Shown piece after piece: positions 28,465 to 37,721 of a stretch of 64,000 nucleotides of DNA; position 1 is the stretch's first letter; the number at the start of each line of letters is the position of its first letter. The stretch covers positions 1 to 64,000 of the forward strand of contig NZ_JABXKQ010000020.1 in NCBI RefSeq assembly GCF_017114945.1, written 5' to 3'. Position numbers and translations under genes: made by a program. The notes below the pieces were generated by a model. The model worked only from the letters and a program-made list of their open reading frames with translations. It was not told the DNA's origin and made no database searches. Source of the stretch: Nostoc sp. JL34. GTDB taxonomy: Bacteria > Cyanobacteriota > Cyanobacteriia > Cyanobacteriales > Nostocaceae.

Positions 28465-29601
28465 ATGTTTCAAATACTAATAATTGATGACGACTATTCA
28501 ATAAAAATACTCCTGAAAAGGATGTTGGAAAAACAGGGTTATGAGGTAGTTACTGCTAGTAGCGGCGAGGAAGGAATAGAAAAAGCACTGGCTTACCGTC
28601 CTGCACTAATTATTTGTGATTGGATCATGCCAGGTTTGACTGGACTGGAAGTTTGCCACCACATTAAGACAGACCCCAAATTTTCCACCACATTCTTTAT
28701 TTTATTAACATCCTTAGATTCAGTTGCCGATTGCGTCAAAGGTCTAGATGCTGGTGCTGATGATTTTATCTCCAAACCTATCGAACACAATGAATTACAA
28801 GCACGGGTAAGAGCAGGATTACGCCTGCATCAGTTAAGTAGAGATTTGCAGGCTCAAAAATTGCTTTTAGAATCAGAAATGTCAGAAGCAGCAGAATATG
28901 TGCGATCGCTGCTGCCTTTTTCCATGACTGAACCTTTCAATATAAATTTCCGATTCATTCCCTCACGACAACTCGGCGGTGACTGTTTCGATTACTATTG
29001 GCTCGATGATGATTATCTAGCAATTTACTTACTCGATACTGCTGGACATGGCCTCAAAGCTACCCTTCCCTCTGTTTCAGTGCTGAATCTGCTGCGTTCC
29101 CGTGCGCTCAAAGGTCTGAATTACTATCAACCTAGTGATGTATTGAAGGCTTTGAATGATACCTTCCAGATGAATTATCAAAATGACAAATACTTTACGA
29201 TTTGGTACGGAGTTTATAACCGAATTAACCGCCAGTTAATTTATGCTAGTGCAGGTCATCCACCAGCAATTTTAGTAACCGGCACATCTCCAAGGAAGTC
29301 TGAAGTTAAACTCTTGAAAACCCCCGGTATGCCAGTTGGTATGTTTCCAGAAGCAAAATATGTTGATGGGTTTTATAATATTGAAAAATTCAGTACCCTT
29401 TATATTTTTAGTGATGGTGCTTATGAAATCACTAAATCAGATGGTACACTTTGGAGTTTAGATGCTTTTATTCAGCTACTAGTTAGCTTACAAAATCCTG
29501 TTGATAGCCAACTCGATCACGTACTGAGTTATTTAATCGCCCTGAACTCCAAAGATGGTTTTGATGATGATTTATCTATTTTGCAAATTAAGTTTGATTA
29601 A
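28465..29601 (+). CDS. Response regulator with PP2C/SpoIIE phosphatase output (RsbU-like)
   Basis: The 378-residue protein has an N-terminal receiver domain (about 1-120) with acidic pair D8-D10, phosphoacceptor D52 in IICDWIMPG, LLTS and SKP lysine. A short coiled-coil linker (about 125-155) leads to a SpoIIE-type PP2C domain: SRQLGGDCFDYYWLDDD, LLDTAGHGLKATLPS, YASAGHPPAIL, GMPVGMF and SDGAYEITKSDG, and DDDLSIL hold the metal-binding aspartates. Such proteins dephosphorylate STAS-domain anti-sigma antagonists. The adjacent convergent STAS gene is the likely substrate. Confidence 0.93.
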   Translation: MFQILIIDDDYSIKILLKRMLEKQGYEVVTASSGEEGIEKALAYRPALIICDWIMPGLTGLEVCHHIKTDPKFSTTFFILLTSLDSVADCVKGLDAGADDFISKPIEHNELQARVRAGLRLHQLSRDLQAQKLLLESEMSEAAEYVRSLLPFSMTEPFNINFRFIPSRQLGGDCFDYYWLDDDYLAIYLLDTAGHGLKATLPSVSVLNLLRSRALKGLNYYQPSDVLKALNDTFQMNYQNDKYFTIWYGVYNRINRQLIYASAGHPPAILVTGTSPRKSEVKLLKTPGMPVGMFPEAKYVDGFYNIEKFSTLYIFSDGAYEITKSDGTLWSLDAFIQLLVSLQNPVDSQLDHVLSYLIALNSKDGFDDDLSILQIKFD

Positions 29602-29928
29602 TTACGTCTTGGATACTAAAACCTGATTAAATGCGTCTTGACTGGGGAATATTTCAAATACTTTATCCATATTAGTCAGTTCAAATAATATCCTGACTTG
29701 CTCATTGATTGAGCAGAGAACAAGCTTAGTATCCGCTGCTCGCAAGGTTTTGAAAGCTAAGACTAAAGCTCCCAAACCTGAACTATCCATAAACGTTACA
29801 TCTTTAAAATCAACTAACACAATTTTCGCACCATTTTCTATAATATCAGTGATGTTTTGTCGAAATTCTTGTGAAGTTGTGGCGTTTAAATTCCCACTGA
29901 GCTTAATAACTTTTACTTGTTCTTTCAT
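29602..29928 (-). CDS. STAS-domain anti-sigma factor antagonist
   Basis: This 108-residue protein is a SpoIIAA/RsbV-type STAS domain. It has the signature VDFKDVTFMDSSGLGALVLAFKTL; a serine in DSSG (S49/S50) would be the phosphorylation site. Its stop directly abuts the stop of the RsbU-like gene (29601/29602), so the two transcripts converge. It probably works with that phosphatase in a partner-switching pathway. No anti-sigma kinase is nearby. Confidence 0.93.
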   Translation of the reverse strand: MKEQVKVIKLSGNLNATTSQEFRQNITDIIENGAKIVLVDFKDVTFMDSSGLGALVLAFKTLRAADTKLVLCSINEQVRILFELTNMDKVFEIFPSQDAFNQVLVSKT

Positions 29929-30074
29929 AATTATGTCACGCTAATTTTTGTAAATGATGCTCTGATTTCGCTATTATAGAACATTTAAAAATGCTTGTAA
30001 AATAAAACTTAAGATTACAGATCGAATAATAATTGATAATTAATCAGAATATATAAAGATTAGTTATAAATATT

Positions 30075-30114
30075 TTAATCTGATTTCTTTGTAATCACAA
30101 AGAAATCAGATTAA
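30075..30114. repeat. Perfect 18-bp hairpin
   Basis: TTAATCTGATTTCTTTGT (30075-30092) and ACAAAGAAATCAGATTAA (30097-30114) are exact reverse complements around loop AATC. It stands in a gene desert, 147 bases upstream of the STAS start, so it does not terminate a known gene. Confidence 0.8.
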
Positions 30115-30171
30115 CTTAATTAAGTATAGCTTTCATACTAAAAACAGACCAATTATCAATAAATAAGGCAA

Positions 30172-30294
30172 GTAAGTCGGCACGGTAAAACTCATGTATG
30201 TTTAGTTCCGTAAAAAAGGTGTAATGACCAAATTTTAAGCTATTCGCTGATTTGATGTTTCGTCACATAGGTTGATTTTTTAGCGCCGACTTAC
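30172..30294. mobile_element. Candidate MITE with GTAAGTCGGC inverted ends
   Basis: GTAAGTCGGC (30172-30181) and its reverse complement GCCGACTTAC (30285-30294) bracket a 123-bp noncoding segment. The size and terminal inverted repeats suggest a miniature element. I see no clear target-site duplication and only one copy here, so the call is tentative. Confidence 0.35.
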
Positions 30295-30903
30295 ATTTCA
30301 TTGTTCTATGTGTATACTGAACTACAAGCTGAAGTTATTGCTTTTCAGATTATTTCTCAAATATTTTTGCAAAACTGAGATTCTCCAATAAATCTCATGA
30401 TCATAGCCGTGATTAAACAATTTAAAATTCAATACGTCGCAACGATCGCGCAGCTAAACCGAGTCTAGTAGCGGTGTTACTGTGCCTGAGTACTAAGTGG
30501 TGGATCATCTGCCAGCACCCAGTAAATTTTCCCTGTCTCCAGCCCTAACTCAGCACTACAAGCAAAAATACTATGAAAATTACTCAACTATCGGAGTTTC
30601 ACATCAGAATCATTAGTGGACATAATCTTTGATTGACTACTGAGTACTTATGATAGTAACTAGCATCTACGTTTATTTATGTCCAATTTCTTACATAATT
30701 AAAATAATTTACCTCTGGACTGCCGCTCTAGAGTCAAAAATTTCGGTTTCAACAGCGCCAAGCAAGCTCGAACCTATACTAATGCTCTAACAGAAGTTAT
30801 CTGAGGTGATCGCCTCTGCTATTTTCAGTATTCCCAATATCTGTCATTTATCAACATACAATACAAAAAATAAAGAGTTATGAATTTGCAACTCCTAACT
30901 CCC

Positions 30904-31557
30904 TCAAACAGGACTCACTTTCGCTCTGTAAAGCAGTTTCTCACCTTGAAGGTAGCCAGTGTAGCGTACTTTAACTGTTTCTCCAAGTTTTGCAGTTCCC
31001 TCCAGCAATTGGTGTAGTTGGGGATTATAGGGTAATTCTGCTCCCACGGGTGCGATCGCTTCCACTCCCCACGCTTGTAAAAGCTTTTCCAGGGGTTTTT
31101 GCACCAACGGTACTATTTTGACTGCTGCTAGCTGTGGATTCTCCTGCGCTTTCTGTGCTGCTGTTGGCCATTGCAATAATAAAGACTCCAGCAGTTGCAA
31201 ACTCGACTGCTGGAGTTCTTGTAGCAATACCTCTCGCTGTTGTTCTAATTGAAGTTGCGAGCGATCGTACTCTCTTCTTAAATCTGTAATTTCTTGTAAC
31301 AATTCCTGAGTAGGCGCTGTTTTATCTTGTAATAACTCTACGGTTGAAAAAGTTGTGATTAATTCATTCAATGGCATCTGTAGCACTGGCGACAGCTTGA
31401 GCAGCACATCTACCCGCATCTGCTCTAGCTTTCCTTGGCGTAACCGCAAAAGTTGACGCTCTGAGACACCAGCAGCGCGACTCAGCCCTTTAAAACTAGA
31501 AATACCTACCTGTTGCATTAAATTTTGCAACTTTTGGGTGAAGTCAATATTGAGCAT
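30904..31557 (-). CDS. HTH (XRE-like) protein with GrpE-like C-terminal domain
   Basis: About 217 residues from ATG 31557 (MLNIDFTQKLQNLM). An upstream in-frame ATG at 31605 would add 16 residues encoded by intergenic repeat sequence and is disfavoured. Residues about 10-65 form a helix-turn-helix (SSFKGLSRAAGVSERQLLRLRQGKLEQM). Residues about 85-140 are a Gln-rich coiled coil. Residues about 155-217 (LLQAWGVEAIAPVGAELPYNPQLHQLLEG..., YRAKVSPV) resemble the GrpE beta domain that contacts DnaK. Members are often annotated as GrpE, but the HTH makes a DNA-binding or chaperone-linked regulator possible. Neither role is shown. Confidence 0.8.
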   Translation of the reverse strand: MLNIDFTQKLQNLMQQVGISSFKGLSRAAGVSERQLLRLRQGKLEQMRVDVLLKLSPVLQMPLNELITTFSTVELLQDKTAPTQELLQEITDLRREYDRSQLQLEQQREVLLQELQQSSLQLLESLLLQWPTAAQKAQENPQLAAVKIVPLVQKPLEKLLQAWGVEAIAPVGAELPYNPQLHQLLEGTAKLGETVKVRYTGYLQGEKLLYRAKVSPV

Positions 31558-31657
31558 TGGGTATTGGATACTGGATATTAGGTATTGGGTACTGGGTATT
31601 GGCAAGAAAATTAAGTCTTTAGTTCTTAGTCTCTAGTCCCCAGTCCCCAGTCCCTAT
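31557..31657. repeat. Fold-back intergenic repeat, copy 1
   Basis: Tandem ggtattgg/ctggatatt units on the left are roughly complementary to ccccagtccccagtccc on the right. A 34-base block starting attggcaagaaaattaag (31598-31631) recurs exactly at 32201-32234. The element fills the gap between dps and the HTH-GrpE gene. Confidence 0.7.
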
Positions 31658-32145
31658 TCTTCCAGCAAACTTCTCAACATCCAAGCTGTCTTTTCGTGTA
31701 CTTGCATCCGCTGAGTCAATAAATCGGCGGTAGGTTCGTCGTTAACTTCCTCTACCACGGCGAAAATAGACCGTGCAGTTCTGACTACGGCTTCTTGTCC
31801 TTCCACTAGCAAGCGGATCATCTCCACAGCTTTAGGAACTCCGGGAGTTTCTGGAATCGAACTCAGTTTGGCATATTCGCTGTAGGTTCCTGGTGCGGGA
31901 TAGCCAAGGGCTCTAATTCTCTCGGCTATTAAATCAACTGCTAACGCTAATTCTGTATACTGGGTTTCAAACATCAAATGCAATGTTTGAAACATCGGCC
32001 CCGTTACATTCCAATGAAAGTTATGAGTTTTCAGATACAGTGTATAAGTGTCAGCCAACAGGTGAGATAAACCGTCGGCAATTTTAGCCCTACTCGCCTC
32101 GTCAATGCCGATATTTACATTTTTGACTGTTACTTTCGATGACAT
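31654..32145 (-). CDS. dps: Dps-family ferritin-like protein
   Basis: The 163-residue protein is a Dps/DpsA-type mini-ferritin that oxidises and stores iron using peroxide and protects DNA. The core reads [56 protein letters not shown], with the ferroxidase ligands in THNFHWN and in the D/E of the following helices. Many cyanobacteria have several Dps paralogues with different roles. It lies 131 bp downstream of the sulfiredoxin gene on the same strand, both peroxide-linked. Confidence 0.93.
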   Translation of the reverse strand: MSSKVTVKNVNIGIDEASRAKIADGLSHLLADTYTLYLKTHNFHWNVTGPMFQTLHLMFETQYTELALAVDLIAERIRALGYPAPGTYSEYAKLSSIPETPGVPKAVEMIRLLVEGQEAVVRTARSIFAVVEEVNDEPTADLLTQRMQVHEKTAWMLRSLLEE

Positions 32146-32172
32146 AATTTTCTCCTAATTAGGTTATATGTA

Positions 32173-32276
32173 ATTGGGGATTGGGCATTGAGCATTGGGC
32201 ATTGGCAAGAAAATTAAGTCTTTAGTTCTTAGTCCCCATTCTCCATGCCTCATTCCCCATGCCCAATCCCCATTAT
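32173..32276. repeat. Fold-back intergenic repeat, copy 2
   Basis: attggggattgggcattg on the left matches the reverse complement of catgcccaatccccat on the right, so the element can fold into one long hairpin. It shares the exact 34-base block 32201-32234 with copy 1 and lies between srxA and dps. Confidence 0.8.
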
Positions 32277-32540
32277 CTATGCCAAGTGCATCTTCAAAAC
32301 GCTGCGGGGTGCTTTACGGACTCTGGCTAAAACGGTTTCTTTGCCTAAACGCTGGCAAGCTTCATACCGATGGCAACCAGAGAAGCCATAATATTGTCCA
32401 TCTACTTCTAGGACATCAATAGGTTCTTGCTGCCCAATCTCCGCAATCGATTCCATTAAAGCTTGCACTTTCTTTGGATCGTTTGCACGGGGCAATGGCC
32501 GTTTTATCTGATTTAATGGAATTTCTTGGACTCTAACCAT
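32277..32540 (-). CDS. srxA: Sulfiredoxin
   Basis: The product from ATG 32540 is 87 residues (an ATG at 32555 adds five, less typical). The family signature FSGCHRYEA is intact: the cysteine is the catalytic residue that reduces overoxidised 2-Cys peroxiredoxin using ATP. The preceding PLPRANDPKKVQALMESIAEIGQQEPIDVLEVDGQYYG and the final KAPRSVLKMHLA match cyanobacterial Srx. The fold is ParB-like, but the GCHR motif separates it from ParB proteins. No peroxiredoxin gene is adjacent. Confidence 0.93.
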   Translation of the reverse strand: MVRVQEIPLNQIKRPLPRANDPKKVQALMESIAEIGQQEPIDVLEVDGQYYGFSGCHRYEACQRLGKETVLARVRKAPRSVLKMHLA

Positions 32541-32722
32541 AAAGAGTTTATCCAACTAGTTCTGTTTTGTGCCTCTAAATAAATCATAGTCATTATGACT
32601 TCGTTTTGCAACTTTTTGGGGGGCAAAACTGTTAATGGTATCATTGGAGCGCTCATGCGACAAAAAAACCGCGTTACAAAGCAATTAGAAAATCAGCTCC
32701 AACGACGCATTAAGGGGCAGAA

Positions 32723-32803
32723 GACGCTCTCTACGAGACGCTGCGCGATCGCTAGTACTTGTTCGCGATCGCAACTCTACCAGACGCTACGCGAACGCTA
32801 TCA
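32723..32803. repeat. GC-rich dispersed repeat with HIP1 sites
   Basis: The segment contains ctctacgagacgctgcgcgat, then two HIP1-like octamers and agacgctacgcgaacgct, a repeat type also seen at 10530-10560, 35449-35490 and 61231-61298. It lies just upstream of the SpoIID start chosen here. Confidence 0.6.
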
Positions 32804-32810
32804 GGTAGCC

Positions 32811-34400
32811 ATGAAATTTTCGTTTTGGCGTTTTTCCCACACTGTGATGACAACATTTTGTCTATTGGGACTGACTGCTGCATCAGGGCCTGAGAGCAAC
32901 ATCCAGGATATAGAACTGAAAATTGGGATTGTGCAGCGATTTGGCGCCGAAGCCACAGCCAAGCTGCAACTGGAACCCATAAAAGGCGATCGCTTAAAGC
33001 TAAAATTTCAAGCGGGCAATAAGCAGCAAATCCTGTTTACTAAGAACCCTGTAAAGCTGGAAACAGTCATGCAAGCTTTACCCCAGTCAGCAGTCGAAGA
33101 AGTGGTAGTTTTGGGCACATACCGCACTTTTGAAACTGCGGAAGATAGTGCTAATAAATGGCGTTCTCAGGGAATGGAAGTGGAAATAGCCCAGCCAGAA
33201 CGTTGGCAGGTTTGGGCTAAACGAGATGTTTACAGCACTCCTTTACTGCGACGCTTGTTATTACAAAACATCCAAGCTTCTACTCAAGAAAAAGTATATC
33301 TTGATACTAAAATTTTGAAACAAGTGCCACGAGTCAGTTGGGTGGTGGATGGTAATCGCTATAGCCCGAATGATTTGGAAATTAGCACTGAGAAAAACTT
33401 GATTCGGGTGAATAAAAGCGAAAAACCAGAAAATGCTCGTCTTTATGCCGGCCGACTGAATTTGCAGCCAAATGCATACGGCACATACACTCTAGTTAAC
33501 CAAGTCCCCTTAGAAATTTATTTGCGTGGGGTTGTGCCTTATGAAATAGGCACAGATGCACCAACAGCAGCCCTAGAAGCCCAGGCAATTCTCGCCCGGA
33601 CTTATGCCTTGAGAAATTTACGTAGGTTTGCCGCAGATAACTATCAGTTGTGTGCGGATACTCACTGCCAAGTTTATTATGGGCTGAAGGGAGCAGCTGC
33701 CAAAACAGACCAAGCGATCGCCTCAACCAGGGGTAAAGTACTAACTTATAAAAATGAACTAGTAGACGCCCTATATTCTTCCACCACTGGTGGCGTCACC
33801 GCCTCCTTCAGCGATGTCTGGAATGGCGACGATCGTCCTTATCTCCGCCCTGTACTGGATGCTCCGACTAATTTTTGGGACTTGTCTAAGCAGAGTTTAG
33901 CAGATGAAAAGAACTTCCAAAAATTTATTAATACGCAACAAGGATTTAATGAAAGCAAGTGGGATATGTTTCGTTGGCACAAAGAAACCCCTTTAAAGGA
34001 TATTATCAAAGACTTGCAGAAATTTTTGCAGGTGAAAAACAGTCCTCATGCCAAATTTAAGACAATTCAGGCGATGGCAGTAGTGAAGCGAAGCCAGAGT
34101 GGACGTATCCTGGAACTGGCGGTTAAAACTGATCACAGCACATTTATTCTGCACAAAGACGAAGTTCGCAGTGCTTTTGCCGCTCCCACAAGTACGCTTT
34201 TTTACATAGAACCCTTGAACAAAGGCAAAGTGGAACTCTGGGGATACGCTTTTATTGGTGGTGGATTAGGACATGGAGTTGGCTTGAGTCAAACTGGCGC
34301 TCAAAATTTAGCAAAACTAGGTTGGTCAAGTCCAAAAATTCTCCAATTTTACTATCCTGGTACTAAGATTCAAATTCTCAGTAAAGAGATTAAGCTGTGA
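32811..34400 (+). CDS. SpoIID/LytB-domain protein
   Basis: The frame is open from 32595, but the first 72 codons include a dispersed repeat, and ATG 32811 opens a plausible signal peptide (MKFSFWRFSHTVMTTFCLLGLTAAS). That gives 529 residues. An SPOR-like stretch (about 90-140) precedes the SpoIID domain: VPLEIYLRGVVPYEIG, AQAILARTYALRN, VYYGLKGA, DALYSSTTGGVTA and C-terminal GGGLGHGVGLSQTGAQNLAKLGWS. SpoIID is a peptidoglycan lytic transglycosylase in endospore formers; cyanobacterial homologues probably act on the cell wall in the periplasm. Confidence 0.88.
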   Translation: MKFSFWRFSHTVMTTFCLLGLTAASGPESNIQDIELKIGIVQRFGAEATAKLQLEPIKGDRLKLKFQAGNKQQILFTKNPVKLETVMQALPQSAVEEVVVLGTYRTFETAEDSANKWRSQGMEVEIAQPERWQVWAKRDVYSTPLLRRLLLQNIQASTQEKVYLDTKILKQVPRVSWVVDGNRYSPNDLEISTEKNLIRVNKSEKPENARLYAGRLNLQPNAYGTYTLVNQVPLEIYLRGVVPYEIGTDAPTAALEAQAILARTYALRNLRRFAADNYQLCADTHCQVYYGLKGAAAKTDQAIASTRGKVLTYKNELVDALYSSTTGGVTASFSDVWNGDDRPYLRPVLDAPTNFWDLSKQSLADEKNFQKFINTQQGFNESKWDMFRWHKETPLKDIIKDLQKFLQVKNSPHAKFKTIQAMAVVKRSQSGRILELAVKTDHSTFILHKDEVRSAFAAPTSTLFYIEPLNKGKVELWGYAFIGGGLGHGVGLSQTGAQNLAKLGWSSPKILQFYYPGTKIQILSKEIKL

Positions 34401-34705
34401 ATTACTCACACTAACTTGGAGTATCAAGTACAACGAAACTCCACACTGAGAGGGCTTTTCAAGTAATTTAACTAAAGTACTCCCCATCTTAGTCGTGGTC
34501 TAATATACCTGAAATTTGCTGCCAAAAATTAAGCAGGAACACAACATTTACTGTGTTCCTGCTCAAAACGAAAGTTAGGCTTTTTGTCAAAGTCGTTTCA
34601 AGAGGTATACACGGCACTGGGAGGATGTTGACCCTAAACGCCATGCTTCTATTTTTTCAACATTAGTAACTCTTGCAAGAGGTTTATGTTTGAGTCGCTT
34701 AACTC
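34401..34705. other. Gene-free spacer, 305 bp
   Basis: It lies between the convergent SpoIID and petF genes. Apart from the petF terminator hairpin (34532-34563) I see nothing recognisable. Confidence 0.5.
34532..34563 (-). terminator. Intrinsic terminator, probably of petF
   Basis: AGCAGGAACACA (34532-34543) / TGTGTTCCTGCT (34552-34563) is a perfect 12-bp stem with an 8-base loop. Read on the minus strand it is followed by a T-rich run (ttaattttt), as expected for the transcript of petF, whose stop is 143 bases away. Confidence 0.75.
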
Positions 34706-35759
<1,054 letters not shown>

Positions 35760-35768
35760 GTGAGGATC

Positions 35769-36779
35769 ATGTATAATTCAGAGGCAGCTTTGGAAAAAGC
35801 AAGAGTGCGTGTAGGTTTGGTAGGTACTGGGTATGCGGCAAAGTTTCGCGCTGAGGCATTGCTCCATGATGAGCAAGTGCGATCGCATTTAGTCGCAGTT
35901 GTTGGTCATACGCCAGATAAAACAGAAATCTTTGCCAAAGAGTACCAGATTGAAGCGTTGAGTACTTGGCAAGAGCTAGTAGAGCGTGAAGATATAGACC
36001 TAGTGATGATCTCCACTATTAATCGAGATCATGGTGCGATCGCTCGTGCAGCCCTTACTAACGGTAAACACGTAATTGTCGAGTATCCTCTCTCTTTGGA
36101 TGTAGTCGAAGCCGAGGAACTGATTGCCTTAGCCAAAGCACAACAAAAACTCCTGCATGTAGAACACCTAGAACTTTTGGGTGGTTTGCATCAAGCTTTA
36201 AAGCAAAACTTAGCCAAAATTGGTGAAGTGTTTTATGTTCGCTACAGCACCATAAATTCCCAGAATCCTGCACCCCGCAAATGGACTTATAACCACGAGT
36301 TGTTCGGTTTTCCCTTAATGGGGGCGTTGTCTCGCCTACATCGTCTCACAGATTTATTTGGTAAAGTATTTACAGTTAACTGTCACCAGCGATATTGGGA
36401 AATAGAACCGGAATATTACCAAACCTGTTTCTGCACTAGTGAACTGTGCTTTGACAGTGGACTTTTAGCCCAAGTAGTCTATGGCAAGGGTGAAAGTATT
36501 TGGCAATCAGAACGCAAGTTTGAAGTTCACGGGGAAAAAGGTGGTTTAATTTTTGATGGCGACACCGGAATTTTCATCCAGCCAGGGGAAACAACACCTA
36601 TAGAGGTTGGCCCTCGCCGGGGTTTATTCGCCAAAGACACGAGTATGGTGTTAGACCATCTTTTTGAAGGCACTCCTTTGTATGTTACCCCAGAGGAGAG
36701 CTTGTATACCCTAAAGGTTGCTGATGCTGCACAAAGAGCCGCACAGACAGGGTTAACTATGTTTATGAAAAATATCTAG
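35769..36779 (+). CDS. bvdR: Biliverdin reductase
   Basis: About 336 residues from ATG 35769; an in-frame GTG at 35760 is the alternative. The fold is Gfo/Idh/MocA: Rossmann VRVGLVGTGYAAKFRAEAL, then DLVMISTINRDHGAIARAAL and GKHVIVEYPLSLD. The central HVEHLELLGGLHQALKQNLAKIGEVFYVRYSTI, NPAPRKWTYNHELFGFPL and RRGLF segments match my memory of cyanobacterial BvdR, which reduces biliverdin IX-alpha to bilirubin with NADPH. This connects to bilin turnover in a phycobilisome-bearing organism. map starts 10 bases downstream, so they are probably cotranscribed. Confidence 0.82.
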   Translation: MYNSEAALEKARVRVGLVGTGYAAKFRAEALLHDEQVRSHLVAVVGHTPDKTEIFAKEYQIEALSTWQELVEREDIDLVMISTINRDHGAIARAALTNGKHVIVEYPLSLDVVEAEELIALAKAQQKLLHVEHLELLGGLHQALKQNLAKIGEVFYVRYSTINSQNPAPRKWTYNHELFGFPLMGALSRLHRLTDLFGKVFTVNCHQRYWEIEPEYYQTCFCTSELCFDSGLLAQVVYGKGESIWQSERKFEVHGEKGGLIFDGDTGIFIQPGETTPIEVGPRRGLFAKDTSMVLDHLFEGTPLYVTPEESLYTLKVADAAQRAAQTGLTMFMKNI

Positions 36780-36789
36780 ATAAAAGTTA

Positions 36790-37575
36790 ATGAAAACCGA
36801 ACTAATTGTTATTTTATCCCAACGAGAATTAGACAAGATGCGTCAAGCTGGGCGTTTAGCAGCCAAACTTCTCCAGCATTTGGAACCCTTTGTGAAGCCA
36901 GGGGTTAGCACTCTTGAACTCAATGATGAAGCCGAACGTTGGACGCAAGCGCATGGAGCAAAAAGCGCACCCCTTGGCTATAAGGGTTATCCGAAGTCGA
37001 TTTGCACTAGTGTAAATGAGGTAATTTGTCACGGCATTCCCAATGCCAAGCAAATTCTCAAGGAAGGTGACATCATTAATATTGATGTCACGCCGATTGT
37101 TGAGGGTTATCACGGCGATACATCGAAGACATTTTTTGTCGGTACTCCTTCGCCAAAAACGAGAAAGCTGGTAGAAGTGACAGAAAAGTGTTTGCGCTTA
37201 GGTATTGCTGAAGTTAAACCTGGGGGACGCATTGGCGACATTGGTGCAGCCATTCAAGAGTATGCTGAAGCAGAAGGCTTTTCTGTAGTGCGAGATTTCG
37301 TTGGACACGGCATCAGTAACATTTTCCATACTGCGCCGGATGTTCCCCACTATGGTACACGTGGTAAGGGCAAGCGCCTGAGACCGGGGATGGTTTTTAC
37401 TATTGAGCCAATGATTAATGAAGGTACTTACGAAGTTGAAGTTCTCAGCGACAAGTGGACTGCGGTAACGCGCGATCGCAAACTTTCTGCTCAATGTGAG
37501 CATACCTTAGCTGTAACTGAAGATGGCGTTGAAATCCTCACCCTACCTGAAGGCGAGAATTACTGGGCTGTATGA
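36790..37575 (+). CDS. map: Type I methionine aminopeptidase
   Basis: The 261-residue enzyme removes N-terminal methionine from nascent proteins. The metal ligands appear in order: INIDVTPIVEGYHGDTSKTF (two Asp), FVGHGISNIFH (His), FTIEPM (Glu) and SAQCEHTLAVTE (Glu). SICTSVNEVICHGIP gives the substrate-site histidine. It is the short type Ia form without a zinc-finger extension. Cyanobacteria usually encode several map genes; this copy follows bvdR closely. Confidence 0.95.
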   Translation: MKTELIVILSQRELDKMRQAGRLAAKLLQHLEPFVKPGVSTLELNDEAERWTQAHGAKSAPLGYKGYPKSICTSVNEVICHGIPNAKQILKEGDIINIDVTPIVEGYHGDTSKTFFVGTPSPKTRKLVEVTEKCLRLGIAEVKPGGRIGDIGAAIQEYAEAEGFSVVRDFVGHGISNIFHTAPDVPHYGTRGKGKRLRPGMVFTIEPMINEGTYEVEVLSDKWTAVTRDRKLSAQCEHTLAVTEDGVEILTLPEGENYWAV

Positions 37576-37721
37576 CAACATTATGATGAAAAATTCCTTT
37601 CATTTGGAAGGAGCCAAAGTCACTAGTTCCAATTCCTGAAAAACTTATATTTTGTTCGCTCAAGAATGTCATAAAATCTCTTGTTTTTTTTCTCAGCGCT
37701 CTCTGTTATGGAGGTAAGATT

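Larger units (their letters stand above)
29929..30903. other. Large gene-free stretch, about 975 bp
   Basis: No coding gene is supported on either strand. Its right-hand part should hold no promoter for the next minus-strand gene, whose 3' end is at 30904. It contains the STAS gene promoter near 29930-30000, an 18-bp perfect hairpin (30075-30114) and a 123-bp element bounded by 10-base inverted repeats (30172-30294). From 30300 to 30903 I see only unassigned sequence; an unrecognised RNA or gene remnant is possible. Confidence 0.6.

Noticed and set aside
32595-32810. N-terminal extension of the SpoIID protein
   Set aside because: The in-frame codons overlap a dispersed repeat and give no signal peptide, while ATG 32811 does.
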